Translations under genes and position numbers: made by a program
Assembly (NCBI GenBank): GCA_029204225.1
Contig: CM055111.1
Span: 23,684,899 to 23,748,898, forward strand
Length of the DNA stretch: 64,000 bases
Reading direction: 5' to 3'
Origin: Diphasiastrum complanatum
Taxonomy: Eukaryota > Streptophyta > Lycopodiopsida > Lycopodiales > Lycopodiaceae
In this document: positions 42,819 through 54,963 of the stretch, one piece after another
Layout of the letters: every line of letters begins with the position of its first letter
Position numbering within the stretch: position 1 is the stretch's first letter
The notes under the pieces: model-generated
What the model was told of the DNA's origin: nothing
The model's input: only the letters and a program-made list of their open reading frames with translations
Databases searched by the model: none

Positions 42819-43942
42819 TCTTAGATTTCTTATACTCAGCCTTAAACAAATCGTTCAAGTAATGAGCATTCTGAAAAACCGAAGGCCGACAACATATTTT
42901 CGGGCCTTCACATTTTTTTTCCTTGAGATTTCTTGTGCCTTAGAAATCATTTTAAGACACCTTCTCCTTCTTCATCTTTTTTGCTCCTTAGCAAAAAAGA
43001 AAAAAAGCGACACATTGGCCAAGTGGCCAGAATGCCTTAGATACCATTCTTAAGGCACCTTTGCTTTTTCTGTCTCCTTCGTCTTTTTTTGCACTCGCAA
43101 AAAATGCGACACTATGGCCAAGTGACCAGAATGCCTTAGAAATCATTTTTAAGGCACGTTCTCATTTTTTGTCTTTTTCGTTGTCTGTAATCTAAAGGCA
43201 CCTTTGCCTTCTTCACTGCCTTTTAATTTAAGGCCACTTCGTCTTTTTCGTCTTTTTTCGGCTTCTTCACTGCCTTCAGTATAAGGCTGGCCAGAATGCC
43301 TTAGAAACCATTCTTAAAGCACCTTCGCCTTTTTCGTCTTTTTCGCTGCCTTCAGTCTACAGGCGCCTAAGGGATTTACATACCTTTAGTATAAGGGCAC
43401 CCTCATGAGTTGAATACCTTCAATTTAAGGGCACCTTCGGGTTTTTCAACTTTTTCACGTTTTTGCTACAATGGTTGACCGACTTTGCCAACTTATCAAC
43501 AACCCAAAAAATAGTTGGACAACCAAATATCCCAAAGGCGGTTAGCGGTACCAACTTTGTCATATGCAAAGACTAGCATAAATAGTATTAAAGGCTTGTA
43601 AGATATTTTTTTCTCAACACTTGTAAATCTATATATTAGTTGATTCAAGCTATGTAAGTGTTAATTGAGTTAGTTAAATTTCTCTCTTTCAATCAGAATT
43701 TTTCTGTAGCCAGCATTATCACGCTCAACAAGCTGAAGTTATTACTTCAAGCTATTGTACTCACTGTTGATATTAATCAGAGTGCAATTTTTGTCTCACT
43801 ATTGCGTTGTTCATTTGCACATTTTGTATGAATTCTTCTACTTGAATAATTTTGCTGCTAACTGTTGCGTTTCCGTTCCTACATGCCACGCTCAATCCTC
43901 CAGCTTTCGTTGCCGCTCACGCCCACACGCGATTTTACGACA
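42819..43942 (+). repeat. 5' LTR of an old copia element, with internal tandem repeats
   Basis: It matches the 3' LTR start at 48114 from TATACTCAGCC onward and ends TTTTACGACA directly before a primer site; about 1124 bp. An approximately 97-bp unit (phrase GCCTTAGAAATCATTTTTAA, with TTTTTCGTCTTTTTCGC) recurs at about 42938, 43034, 43132 and 43298. The terminal TG has mutated to TC if the alignment is right. Confidence 0.75.
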
Positions 43943-43954
43943 TGGTATCAGAGC
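43943..43954 (+). other. Primer-binding site (initiator-Met tRNA)
   Basis: TGGTATCAGAGC directly after the 5' LTR. Confidence 0.88.
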
Positions 43955-44085
43955 AGACATTTCGATAATCTACATTTCTACTACGGATTACGAGTCTTGT
44001 TTCTATCAAGACGTCTTTCTAGCAAACGTGCAACCAACAGTATTTCGACAGTCATTGTTTCTACCAATGAACTCGTTCAACCAGA

Positions 44086-45000
44086 ATGGATCCATTATCT
44101 AGTTCATCTCTCATTGACAAACTCGATGGAGATAACTACCATCTTTGGAAAATTTAAGATGAAGGTTATACTTCTAGCCAAAGAACTGTGGGAGATCGTT
44201 GATGGCACAGAACTCAAACCAGAAGGTGATGCAGCTATCATCACCAAGTGGTGACTAGGAGATGGCAAAGCATTTTTCATGATCACCCTTAACATCAAGG
44301 ACACTCAGATCAGCCACATACATGCTGCTCAGACAGCTAAGGATGCATGGGACATCCTAGAAACTCTCTACGACATCAGAGACGTTACATCCAAGCTTCA
44401 TCTAAGGAAGAAATTTTTCACCCTCAGAATGTCTAATGCAGATAGTGTTTCAAGCCACCTCAACACCTTCAAAAATCTTATGGAGCAGATGATTGCAACT
44501 GGCTAAGTCATAGAAGATTCCAATGCACTCATGACTCTATTATCGAGTCTACCTAAAGCCTATGAAAATTGGGTAATGGCAATTTCTATCCAGGAGCACC
44601 TCACTCTATCAAGAGTAATCTCGCTACTCCTACAAGAGAAGATCAGAAGATCAGCATCCTCCTCAAAATCAAGATCGGATTCTCAAGCTCTATATTCAAA
44701 AAATTAGAAGTTTAGATCCAAGAGATCTACAAAGTCAGACTCTATTGACAAGAAGAGCAACATGCAGTCTGGACCGAGTTATGGTTCAGAATTGAGTTCA
44801 AGCTCTTTATCATTCCAACTAGCGTAGAAACTTTTCTACAGATATTGTAAGAGGACTAGCCACAAAATCAAGGACTGTCGAACCTTGAAGTATAATAATG
44901 AAAAGAAGAAGCAATTCCAACAACAAGCACATAGTGCTACAACCAGTCACTCAAATCAGCAACAAGAAGAAGAAGATGAAGCAGCTTTCATGATCAAAGT
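44086..45000 (+). pseudogene. Gag of the old copia element
   Basis: From ATG 44086: PLSSSSLIDKLDGDNYHLW, a one-base shift, KMKVILLAKELWEIVDG, then AAQTAKDAWDILETLYDI, KLHLRKKFFTLRMSNADSV, LSSLPKAYENWVMAIS and a knuckle with its first Cys lost (YRYCKRTSHKIKDC). Several stops (near 44253, 44505, 44705). The Gag type (LDGDNYHLWK, W..L...Y) differs from the intact element's, so this is another copia lineage. Confidence 0.85.
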
Positions 45001-48000
45001 CGGAGAACAACAAGATATCGATTCCTAGTATCTAGACTCTGGAGCAACTCAACACATGACTCACCATCGTGACTGGTTCAAAGACTACAAGTCATTCACC
45101 CACTCTCGAGTTGTGCAACTTGGAGACAACTCATCGCATTCAATCAAAGGTGAAGGAACAGTCAAAGTTGAATTCAAAAGAGGTGAAGTCAAGTTGTTGT
45201 CCAACGTTCTCCACATTCCAAATCTGACCAAGAATCTGATCTTAGTTAGCAGAATCACTGATTCAAGTCGGAGGGTCGAATTCGATACAGAAGACTACAC
45301 AATTCTTGATAAATCCCGGAAGGTTCTAGCCTATAGAAGAAGAAGTGGCTATCTTTACAATCTCAGCCATTGCTATTCTTCTAATAGTCAAGCTCTTCAC
45401 ATAGCCACTTCTGAATCAACTAATATATTGTGGCATTTCAGACTTGGCCCCCTTAACTACAACAGTATTCAGCAAATGTCATCTCAGAGTCTAGTACAAG
45501 ATCTACTGACAATCAGCAAGCCAACTTCTCCATGCAAAAGTTGTATTATCAACAAGCATGCTAGAAGTCCCTTCAGTTCAGACTCAGTTCATACATCAAA
45601 GGGCTTGCTTGACCTTGTACATAGTGACATTTGTGGCCCGATGCAGACTGTTTCCACAGGGAGAGCTCTCTATTTTCTAAGCTTCATCGACAACTTCTCT
45701 TGAAGGACTACAACCTACTATCTAAAAAATAAAACCGAAGCATTCAAGTTCTTCATGCAGTTCAAGGTGTCTGTAGAGACCCAAACTCAGAGGAAGATCA
45801 AGGAGCTACGCACATATGGAGGGGGAGAATACATCTCCACAGAATTCAAGGAGTTCTGCAAGGCCAATGAGATATTTAAACAATATACAACCAGCTACTC
45901 ATCTCAGTCCAATGGTTTTTAGCTGAGCGGAAGAACCGGACACTCATCGAAAGTGCCAAGAGGATGATGGCCCATGACTCACTTCCAAAGAAATTCTGGG
46001 CAGAAGTTGTTACTACATCCGCCTATTTACAGAATCGATCCATCACCAAAGCCTTGAACGACAACACACCTTATGAGGTGTGGACAGGATCAAAATCACT
46101 CAAACATATTCGAGTGTTTGGATGCATCGCTTTCACTCAGATCCCTGAGGATTTAAGAAGAAAGCTAGATGACAAGAGCTAGAAAACAATTTTCATCGGC
46201 TATTCCCCAAATCACAAGGCATACAACTCTACAATTTGGATACTGAGAAGGCATTCACCAGTAGAGATGTCATTTTCATGGAAGACTAGTTTATCGACCA
46301 CAAAGGAAAAGCTATTGATAATTTTGACTCATGAATCGAACAACCAGTCAATTTTGATCTAGAGATTTAACTGCTGAATAACGGCGCTGACTCAGACGAT
46401 GAGTTAGAACCTCAATGAGTCAACCCACATCAAAGGACCAAAGTTCAACCCAGAAGGTCAAACAGGTCCAGATAGCCTCCATCCAGATTTATGGATGATC
46501 CGGCCTGCTACTTCGTGCAAGAACCAAACATAGTTGTTGAGGTGATGTCTACTCCTGATGCTGACCAGTGGAAGGTAGCACTGGACACCGAATTCGATTC
46601 TCTTATGGAGAATCAAACATGGACACTCACTAAGCTGCCAAAGGACCAAAAATTGATTCCATGCAAATGGATATTCAAGGCAAAGTACGACGCTGAAGGA
46701 AGGCTAAATCGTTACAAAGTCAGGCTAGTCGCCAAAGGCTTTTCTCATATTCCAAACTTGGATTATTCATAAACCTTCAGCCTAGTCGTCAAACATGCAT
46801 CGATCCACCTACTCATCTCCTTTGCAACCGCGACAGATCTTGAAGTCCACCAGATGGATGTCCAGACCGCTTTTTTCAATGGAACCGTCGAAGAAGAGAT
46901 CTACATGATGCAATCAGAGGGATATGAACTCAATGGCAAGCAACAACACCTTGTATGCAAAATCCACAAGGCACTCTACGGGCTGAAACAATCACCCAAA
47001 GCTTGGTTCCAGAAGATCAATGCATTTCTAATAGAGAATGGTTTCATTCCAAACTCAGCAGACTCAAATGTCTATTTCAAGTCTGTATCAGATTACTTTA
47101 TTATCATCACTCACTACGTAGATGATGCACTCTTATTCAGTAATAATCTGAATCTGATGAAGGATACAAAATGCATGTTGGCCTAGGAATACAAGATGAC
47201 TGACATGGGTCCAGCCCACTATTGTCTCAAAATTCCAATTCAATGAGATCGACCCAGCAGACTGATCTTTATCAGTCAGCAATGATATCTCAACAACGTG
47301 CTGGAAAAGTATGGAATGGCCAACTGCAAACCCATTCTCTTTTCACTCAACCTTGGACTAAAGCTATCAAAGGAACAGTCTCCTCAAACTAAGGCAGAAA
47401 ATGAGGAGGTGAAGCGCTACCCGTTTCAATCCATCATCGGCTCACTGATGTACGCAATGATCTGCACATGACCAGGCCTTGCATATTCGGTCAGTACACT
47501 CAACCAATTCCTGTCAAATCTAGGCGTAGCTCATTGAAAAGCGCTAACAAAGGTCATGAAGTACATCCGAGCAACGACAACTCTCAACATCTGCTACGGA
47601 GGCAGCCAAACTGCCAACATCCTCGAAGCCTACACAGATGCGGATTGGGCAGGAGATGTCGACACCAGAAAACCAACTTCTGGATTTGTATTTTTACACA
47701 ACTAAGGCCCAATCTCATGGAACAGCCGAAAGCATACCTTGGTTGCATTATCATCAACAAAATTTAAATACATAGCTGTCACAAATGCAACCAAAGAGGC
47801 AATTTGGCTCAGACAACTGCTTGTAGACCTAAATCTTACACAAATGCTTCCTACAACAATCTATTGTGACAATCAAAGCACAATAGCACTTTCTCTCAAT
47901 CCAAGATTACACTCTCGAAGCAAACATATAGAAATTAGGTTTATTACCTTCGAGTGAAAGTGCACAATAAGGAAGTAAAATTGATCTTCTGTAGAACAAA

Positions 48001-48050
48001 CTACATGGCAGCAGATTACTTCACAAAAGCTCTATCAAAGGAGTAACATC
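45001..48050 (+). pseudogene. Pol of the old copia element (PR-INT-RT-RH, all broken)
   Basis: Order: protease YLDSGATQHM (45030), LWHFRLGPLNYNSIQQM, CKSCIINKHARSPF, LVHSDICGPM, AERKNRTLIESAKRM, VWTGSKSLKHIRVFGCIAF (integrase), CKWIFKAKYDAEGRLNRY, QMDVQTAFFNGTVEEEIYM, ITHYVDDALLFSN (RT), YTDADWAGDVDTRKPTSGF, CDNQSTIALSLNP and HSRSKHIEI (RNase H). Longest open parts are 45056-45703, 46491-46772 and 46854-47186. At least ten stops or shifts. The second integrase Asp is Tyr (LRTYGGGEY). The GH of the zinc module is GP. This is an old copy. Confidence 0.9.
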
Positions 48051-48101
48051 TTAGATTTAACGATATGTTAAATTTGAAGATCAAAGTTTTTCAGGATCCA
48101 C

Positions 48102-48113
48102 ATTAAGGGGGAG
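48102..48113 (+). other. Polypurine tract of the old copia element
   Basis: ATTAAGGGGGAG directly before TGTTAAATTTG. Confidence 0.85.
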
Positions 48114-48562
48114 TGTTAAATTTGTTATGCTCAGTCTTAAACAAATCGTTCAAGTAATGAGCATCTTGAAAAGCCGAAGGCCGACAACATATTTTCGGGC
48201 CTTCACATTTTTTTTTTTTGAGATTTCTTGTGCCTTAGAAATAATTTTAATGCACCTTCTCCTTCTTCGTCTCTTTCGCTCCTTAGTGGGGAAAAAAAAA
48301 AAAAAAAAAGCCACACACTGGTGGCTAGAATGTCTTAGAAACCATTCTTAAGGCACCTTTGCTTTTTTGCGCCTCCTTCGTCTTTTTTCACACTCGCGAA
48401 AAATGCAACACAGTGGCCAAGTGGCCAGAATGCCTTAGAAATCATTTTTAAGGCACATTCTTCTTTTTCGCCTTTTCGCTACCTGTAATCTAAAGGCACC
48501 TTCATCTTTTTTGCCTTTTTTCGGCTTCTTCGCTGCCTTCCGTATAAGGCTGGCCAGAATGC
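48114..48562 (+). repeat. Truncated 3' LTR of the old copia element
   Basis: It repeats the first 450 bp or so of the 42819-43942 LTR, including three of the about 97-bp units, and stops at CTGGCCAGAATGC, 48562. The remaining 670 bp, with the 3' end and target duplication, are gone. Confidence 0.85.
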
Positions 48563-48850
48563 TTAACTTTTTTTGGATTTAGATATTTTCATAAATCATC
48601 TTTCCAATTAACTTTCATTGAAATTTATAATTTCTTTAAAAGGAGGGGTGAAGTGATAGGATAAAATTCTATTTGGAAATCTGTAGGTTGCATAGTTTTT
48701 GGAAGAGAACCAGCTGTGGTATAGAAATGAGATTTGGTTTGAAAGTAATTTTGGATAGATTCAGAGTAAGATATCTAATTGGAACCTTTTGAAGAAGAGG
48801 AACTCTTTAGAGATTGTGTGGACAATCTGGAACTAGAGTAGGGTTGAAAT

Positions 48851-49119
48851 TTGGCTAAAAGCATAGTTTGGTGGTACAAAAAAAGAACCCTTTCATTGTA
48901 CCTTTTGGTAGTACATTTCACCGTTTGGAGATTTGGGAGGGAGCTTAATAGATGCTACCCACGAGTGAATGCAATGAAGGGCCTACCCTCTTGGAGTATT
49001 GGGGGGTAAGTGGTGGGCCTACTCTCTCTCCTCCAATAAAAAATATAAATGCATTTCTACCCAAAAAAGGAAGTGTCTTTGACAGTCCATGTTGTACCAC
49101 CAAACCATGCTTTTAGCCA
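48851..49119. repeat. Short inverted-repeat segment, 28-bp arms
   Basis: GGCTAAAAGCATAGTTTGG and the following GTGGTACA (48851-48878) recur inverted at 49093-49119 with one mismatch. The 215 bp between have no coding potential. It could be a MITE, but no target duplication is obvious. Confidence 0.5.
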
Positions 49120-49419
49120 TTTATGTTTAATTTTTTGTTTTACACGCTGTAACATGAGTTGCATTTGATTTCTTGAGGTTTTACAACTTTTGGATATCAC
49201 GCGTGTCTCGTTTGTGGACCAAATATTGATGCTCTTGACATTCACGTCATCTAAGCAAAGTTGTATATGAAAATCATCTCAAATACTTGCATGAGGATCA
49301 TTCGTTTCGTAATACACAATGTCAATTTATTCCTAATAATATTCAAAGACTTGATAAATTTTGGATCTCAAATACCAAAAAAGAGAAAGGGACCTGAAAA
49401 TGCCAACCCAAGAGATGAA

Positions 49420-49632
49420 GTGTTTTCATGTCTATAAGTCTTTCACCTTTCAAGTGATCTATTTATGAACAAATACAGATCTTGCTTGAAAATTTAAGGG
49501 ACAAAAAATCGTTCCATTTTTTAACCAAGGGATTCAGAGCTTTTATGTCTATAAGGCTTTGACCTTTTAACTAAGCTATTTATAGACAAATACTAATCTT
49601 GCTTGATAAATCACGAGACAAAAAAATGCTCT
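49420..49632. repeat. Diverged tandem duplication, about 117-bp unit
   Basis: Phrases TTCATGTCTATAAGTCTTT and TTTATGTCTATAAGGCTTT, and later CTTGCTTGAAAATTTAAG and CTTGCTTGATAAATCACG, lie 117 bp apart in the same order. Confidence 0.65.
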
Positions 49633-50051
49633 ATCTTTAACCTCTTTGGCATTGCGTGTTGTCATGGCCTCCCATTACATCTATAATTAAAAAGCCAAGA
49701 CCGATAAAAAAGTCAAGACCAATATAAAACATTTGCATGCAAACTATCTTATAGTTTGAAAATCTTTGTCTTGGGACAAGAAGATTTGTATACTTGCAGC
49801 CTATCAAATAGAAATTACTTGTTTCAAAATAATTATATCGCTTCCCTTGAGAAGAACAATCTCAAGAGGAGAAGATCTAGAGCCATTGCTGCCTAGATAA
49901 ACAACAAGAACAAAACGAACAAAAAGAAAAAGAAAAAGAGAACTTGAAAGATGCAATTCCTCTCAATCTAGCCACCATTCCACATTTAGATCACACACTA
50001 ACATCTGTGAATTGCTTGTCAACTCATTGAATTGATTTTCTATAGACAATT

Positions 50052-50081
50052 GGGGGGGGGGGGGGGGGGGGAGGGGGGGGG
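50052..50081 (+). repeat. Poly-G tract
   Basis: Twenty G, one A, then nine G. Unusual in AT-rich DNA; could fold as a G-quadruplex, or its length may be an assembly artefact. Confidence 0.95.
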
Positions 50082-50584
50082 CGTGGAACACATAGTGAAA
50101 ACCAAAGTGTAATATATCATATAACAATGTTCATACATCATGTATGAGTGTTGTTGGAATTAAACTAGAGCCGGTTCTGGTAGTGTTTGTCCTATCAGAG
50201 CATAGCTTGGCTAGGCAGATCTAGTTTAAAGAGTCCACAAAGTTCACTCGAGAATGTTCAATCTCACTGCATTCCGAGCAACCAGGCTGGTAGTGATCAA
50301 CAACGAAGTTCTGATAATAGTATGACTTCCACCTATTAGTAGTTAGTGTTGGAATCATCACGTTGCTTATATGCTATCAATGGTGCAATTACATACAAGA
50401 TGTTTATCAGATCTCACATTAATACATCACAACATTCATCAAGTTGACAGGAGAAAGGAGAATAGTTAGAACATTTTACAACATAACAGAAAGTAGCAAA
50501 GGGGCACAATAAGTGCCTACAAAACATGGCAGAGGATGAACTTTCATCATTGTATTGAGATCAGACCTGCTTCTCACTGCCTTA

Positions 50585-50586
<2 letters not shown>

Positions 50587-50623
<37 letters not shown>
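50587..50623. repeat. (TC)n microsatellite
   Basis: Uninterrupted TC run of about 37 bp. Confidence 0.95.
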
Positions 50624-50625
<2 letters not shown>

Positions 50626-50970
50626 GTCTCTCTCAGATACTGATTTGTAAAAAGAAGGCACAAGCCCTATGTATACGCATCCCTCACGTAGGAGGGGAAA
50701 GAGCACTAGCGTCGCTACAGCAAAATGACGGCTATGGAGTCGCACTGGTTGGTGCACCCATCAGTTCACACCAAGCACGGCGTTCTTCAATAATGGCTGG
50801 TACCCTAAATATAGTCCCGCAGCTTATGAAAATGACACATGGTAACGTGACCAAAACCTGGTCACTCAGTATCAGATAAGGCCAGCAGTTTTCTCAACTC
50901 GGCCCTGAGGTGAAGGTCCTCACTCGTGAGTTTAGAAAGCTCGTAAGATGTGGCGTCGTCTTATCTTTGA

Positions 50971-52735
50971 TCATCCAATCATCTGGTAAGTTCCTCTATA
51001 GAAATGGTCTATTGATTGATTGATTACCTTCGTTAGTTGGGTGGCCTGAGCAGCAACCGCGGTGTACACAGCCTGGAAATATGGAACTTCATTCTCTAGC
51101 TGATAGGATTCTGCCTTGGCGGCTGCTAAATTCTCCTCAGCCCCTAACAGTTTTTCCCGCAGGTTGGTATTGTCAGCCTTCAGCAGTGATAATTTCGCCT
51201 CGTTGGCTACCAGATTTCCTTTGAGCATCTCCATTTATGTGGTTTCTCTTGTCTGATAAGACTCTTCAACAATTGCGCCTTTAACAGAGGGGTCCTATCA
51301 ATCTAGACATCGACCCATTCAACATCAACGCACCTAGGTGCAAGCCATTGTTCCGCATCTTCCAGTAACACCATTAGTGGTGTCACCCTGTGGGGTGGTA
51401 TCGCCATTATCATAAAGCACCTGTTGTGCATTAGCAGGAGTGCAAGGTACCGACTGTCCCTTATCAAAAACATTCTTTTCAAGATCAACATGTGGGTCCG
51501 TTGGTCTCACGAGACTATCAGCCTTGGAATGCTACAACGTCTCCCACGTCAGAGGAACTGCAGCCCAGATGTCAACCAGCATCTTCATAAACCCAAGTGG
51601 GCCTGAGTTTCCACCATCAACGTTTGCAGCAACAGTCTATTCAGGTTCAATAGCTTTTGGAGCAAAATGGCATTCTGAGATCTCTGGTACTTCCTTAGTC
51701 AGATTAGCAGAAGTATTTACAGAGTCGAGATTAGTGGCTTTGCCTAGGTCAACACCAGCAGGAGACTCATTCACAGCTACATCATCTTCAATGTCCACAA
51801 TGTTATCAAAATTGTGCGCAGGAACTTCATCATCTGGCAGTCCTTCCGCCATCTCAGAATCATGAATTGGAGTACTCACATCTGGGTACCTATCAGCATC
51901 GTCTTCAATATCTGCCTCTGGTCCAGCAATTTTCTGCCCAACTCAGGTCTTTGGCTATGCAGGTAACCTCTGCTTGGCCATTGTCTTCATACGAGATTTT
52001 CTTGGTGGGTCATCATCTTGCGGTTGAATAGTATTATGCCCCTCAGCATCAGTCAGGGGACGAGATACAATCAAAATCTCTAACAGCAATTGGACCAGAT
52101 CCAATCACCTAGAAGATAGGCAGGTTCAGCCAAACAACAACAATCTTGTTGATAGGCAGAGCAAACTCCAGCCGCTTACTCTTTCCTGTCACAAAAAGAT
52201 TGATATTTTGTTTGATCCACTCCAATGTCCATTCTACCCAATTCATTATAACTCCATTGTAGGCCTTGATTTCTACTTGAACTAAGGCTCCACTCAAAAA
52301 CTTGGGATGCACCCGCCATGTGAGCACCTCAGCGACCTAGCTTAGAAACAACATCAGATTATTGTCTTGGCATTTTTCTAGAGCAAAGCCGGACTCAGGA
52401 GTTGGTTTCTCACCCCCAAAATAGTCCTTTAGTGCCTCTGAATCCTTTGCATCATCCTACCGCTTATTTACCAACTCGCCACAAGTATCAAGCTTCAAAG
52501 CATCGAACACCCAGCCAGTGGTCAGAACTCTCACTCGTCCATCCGTGGTACGCAACATCGAGTTCGATTGATCACAACTTTTGGTGATAGGTTCCAAAAC
52601 TAGGAGCATAACATCAGGCCATGACTGTGCAGCAAAGGGCAGCAATCCTGCAGATTTCCACCTTGTCCAAGACACATATTCAGCAAACTGGCTTGGATCA
52701 CGCTTTGCCATAGCTAAATCCATCTTAAAGTAGAA
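50971..52735 (-). pseudogene. Unidentified multi-block coding remnant with coiled coil
   Basis: Reading down: 52723-52457 (MAKRDPSQFAEYVSWTRWKS, TTDGRVRVLTTGWVFDAL), 52327-52109 (VQVEIKAYNGVIMNWVEWTL, KRLEFALPINKIVVVWLN), 51879-51637 (acidic, MAEGLPDDEVPAHNFDNIVD), and 51234-50971, a heptad-like coiled coil (LKADNTNLREKLLGAEENLA). Between blocks the reading is broken by stops and shifts, but composition stays protein-like throughout. I do not recognise it. It lies head-to-head with the gypsy integrase at 52894. It could be a structural protein of a gypsy-type element or a captured gene; the Trp-rich N-terminal part and C-terminal coiled coil are the only clues. Confidence 0.5.
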
Positions 52736-52893
52736 GGTTAGGTGTCATAACATACCATTTAAATGGTTCATCATTAGATTCTACTTGTAGAATTTGAACA
52801 TCAAACTGTTAGCATTGATCTACAGTTTTCATTTCTAGTATTCAGTTATTGATACCTGCACAAACATTTAATTAGTTAGAGTAACAAGCTCTA

Positions 52894-53820
52894 ATGTTCA
52901 AATATGTTTCATACAAATGGATGGAAGATAGGATAGCCTTTATTCCTTGGTCACATTGGTCTGTACAATTTACACAATTACCATTCAAAAAGTGTGGCAT
53001 TGATTATGTGTGCCCCATAAAGCCATCCTCTATTGGCCGGAAGAGCTACGTTATTGTTGCAATTGACTATTTCACCAAGTGGATGGAAGCTAAGACAGTG
53101 AAATGAGACAATATATGGAGAAGAAACAGCCAAGTTCCTAATGGAGAACATTGTATGCCACTTTAGAACTCCTCGCAAACTAGTATCGGATAGAGGTACA
53201 CACGAATAAGGTGATAGAGGATCTGACCAAAAGACTCGCTATCAAGCACAATAAGACAACGCCATATAACCTAATGACTAGGTTGAGAGTAACAATAAGA
53301 AACTGATGGATATTGTCAAAAAGACAGTCTCCGATGGAAAGAGATATTGGGACTCAAAGGTACTAGCGGTTGTTTGGGATTATAACATAGCTTTCAAGAC
53401 CAACACTGGACAGTCACCTTTCTTTCTGGTCTATGGGACTGAAAGTGTTCTACCTATTGAAATTGAACCAAAGACATTGAGTTTCTCCAAGGACCACAAC
53501 CTTCCTTTTGAACCATCTGTTGAGCCATAGTTCTTGATGCCGAATAGATGGGATGAAAAGCATACCAGAGCGCTGCTACAGATGGAGATAAAGAAAAGAC
53601 AGATTAAGCAGTTAAAGGCCAAACAATACTAGTTCCGAGTAGGACAACTAGTTTTGTCACTATGATGCTCGGAGCGAACTCTTTCCTGGTAAGCTAATGC
53701 CCATCTGATTGGGACCATATGTTCTGAAGAAAGTTTCTAGGAATAATACAATCATAGTATGCAACATGGAAGGCCGATATATGGCTATACTAGTCAACAT
53801 TAACAAAATCAAACCCTATT
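52894..53820 (+). pseudogene. Ty3/gypsy integrase pseudogene
   Basis: Blocks: WSVQFTQLPFKKCGIDYVCP, SYVIVAIDYFTKWMEAKTV, KLVSDRGTHE, a Gly-less VESNNKKLMDIVKKTV, then VWDYNIAFKTNTGQSPFFLV, YGTESVLPIEIE, and a C-terminal domain with KKRQIKQLKAKQY and VGQLVL. The D, D and E positions are all present but in different frames (shifts near 53105 and 53210). RT and the first RNase H are missing upstream, where unrelated minus-strand ORFs begin. A second RNase H follows immediately. Confidence 0.87.
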
Positions 53821-53824
53821 ATGC

Positions 53825-54240
53825 ATGATGATACAACCAAATCAAGAAGTAATGAAATCTATCAGGCATGCCAGTTTATGGTTTGATGGTGGTAGTAAAA
53901 TACAAGGGACTATTGGAATAATGCTAAAATATGTTCATTTGGGTGTCTACCTTGGCAAACATTATACGTGCAATTCGACGGAAGCTAAGGCTCTGATAGC
54001 CGGGTTGAGGATAGCTGACCAGAAATAGAAAACTTATTTATTAGTATTCGACAATTCTGCTCCGATTTGTAATTTATCTACCCGTTTATGGACTGTTAGG
54101 AATCCTATAATGACAATTTATGTCAAAGAAATACATAGGTTCATGGAGTTATTTATTCTATTACGATATCTCATGTACATCGGCAACATAATAGTCAGGT
54201 AGACTGGTTCACTAATCAAGCTTTTGACCAAGACGTGTTT
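53825..54240 (+). pseudogene. RNase H domain downstream of gypsy integrase
   Basis: LWFDGGSKIQGTIGIML, then STEAKALIAGLRIADQ, LVFDNSAPICNL and, after a one-base shift, VHRQHNSQVDWFTNQAFDQ. These match the four catalytic positions (D, E, D, D) of an RNase HI-like domain. Its position after integrase is that described for the extra (archaeal-type) RNase H of some plant Tat/Ogre-lineage gypsy elements. A stop (54028) and one frameshift break it. The residues beyond 54240 (to 54870) stay partly open but are unassigned. Confidence 0.7.
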
Positions 54241-54245
54241 TACAA

Positions 54246-54960
54246 TTGCGAGCCGGTATTGACAGATGCCGATCTCTTGCAAATGGTCAAGACATGTGGA
54301 GGATGTTGAAACCATACACACATTTTGGCATGAGATGGCTGAAAGCTGTGAGCTGTTTGAACCCCAGAGATGTTATGAAGGCAGTTCAAGTTGTCAATAA
54401 CTATCAAAGACTCACATCGTTTCATTATTCAATTGGACCACTTTACGAGATCTTGTCCCGAATGGTTTGAAGGACTCCATTATCCAATGGATAATATATT
54501 GGAAAAAGTGCGATTCCAAAAATACTGAGTCCCTCAGACAGGGACTGCCCTCCGTAGTTGAGTTGCCACTGTTAGAGAGGAAAAAGACCCCTTTTTCATT
54601 AGCATTTCGGGTAAAAGCTCATTTAATAAGGTCACCTACTGGTACTTTTATCAGAACAATGAATGATAAAACCTAAGGGTTGTTGGCCTTAGCCATTGGG
54701 GTGACATGTTGCAAGTGCCTTATGGTCAGACCAGGTGCCTGTAGCTCATACTTCAAAAATCAATATGGCTTGCATGCCAAAGATTTTCTCACACGTTTGG
54801 AAGTACCTATCATATCAAAGTATCTTTCTAAATCATTGCGAATACGACCGTTGAAGTGCCTAGATTGATGCGAAAGCAAGGTCCTTATGCATTCAAGGGT
54901 GATGTAATCTTCGTCATTCTAACAAATCACTCTTTGCATGAGTAAAGAACGAAGGGTATG
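54246..54960 (+). other. Partly open region after the second RNase H, unassigned
   Basis: ORFs at 54246-54470, 54467-54676 and 54680-54868 contain patches such as PEWFEGLHYPMDNILEKVRF in alternative frames. They may be the decayed tail of the gypsy polyprotein. No family is recognised. Confidence 0.3.
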
Positions 54961-54963
54961 TGT

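Noticed and set aside
43755-44254. 115- and 129-residue ORFs at the old copia LTR end
   Set aside because: They straddle the LTR, primer site and gag start in other frames; shadows of the element.
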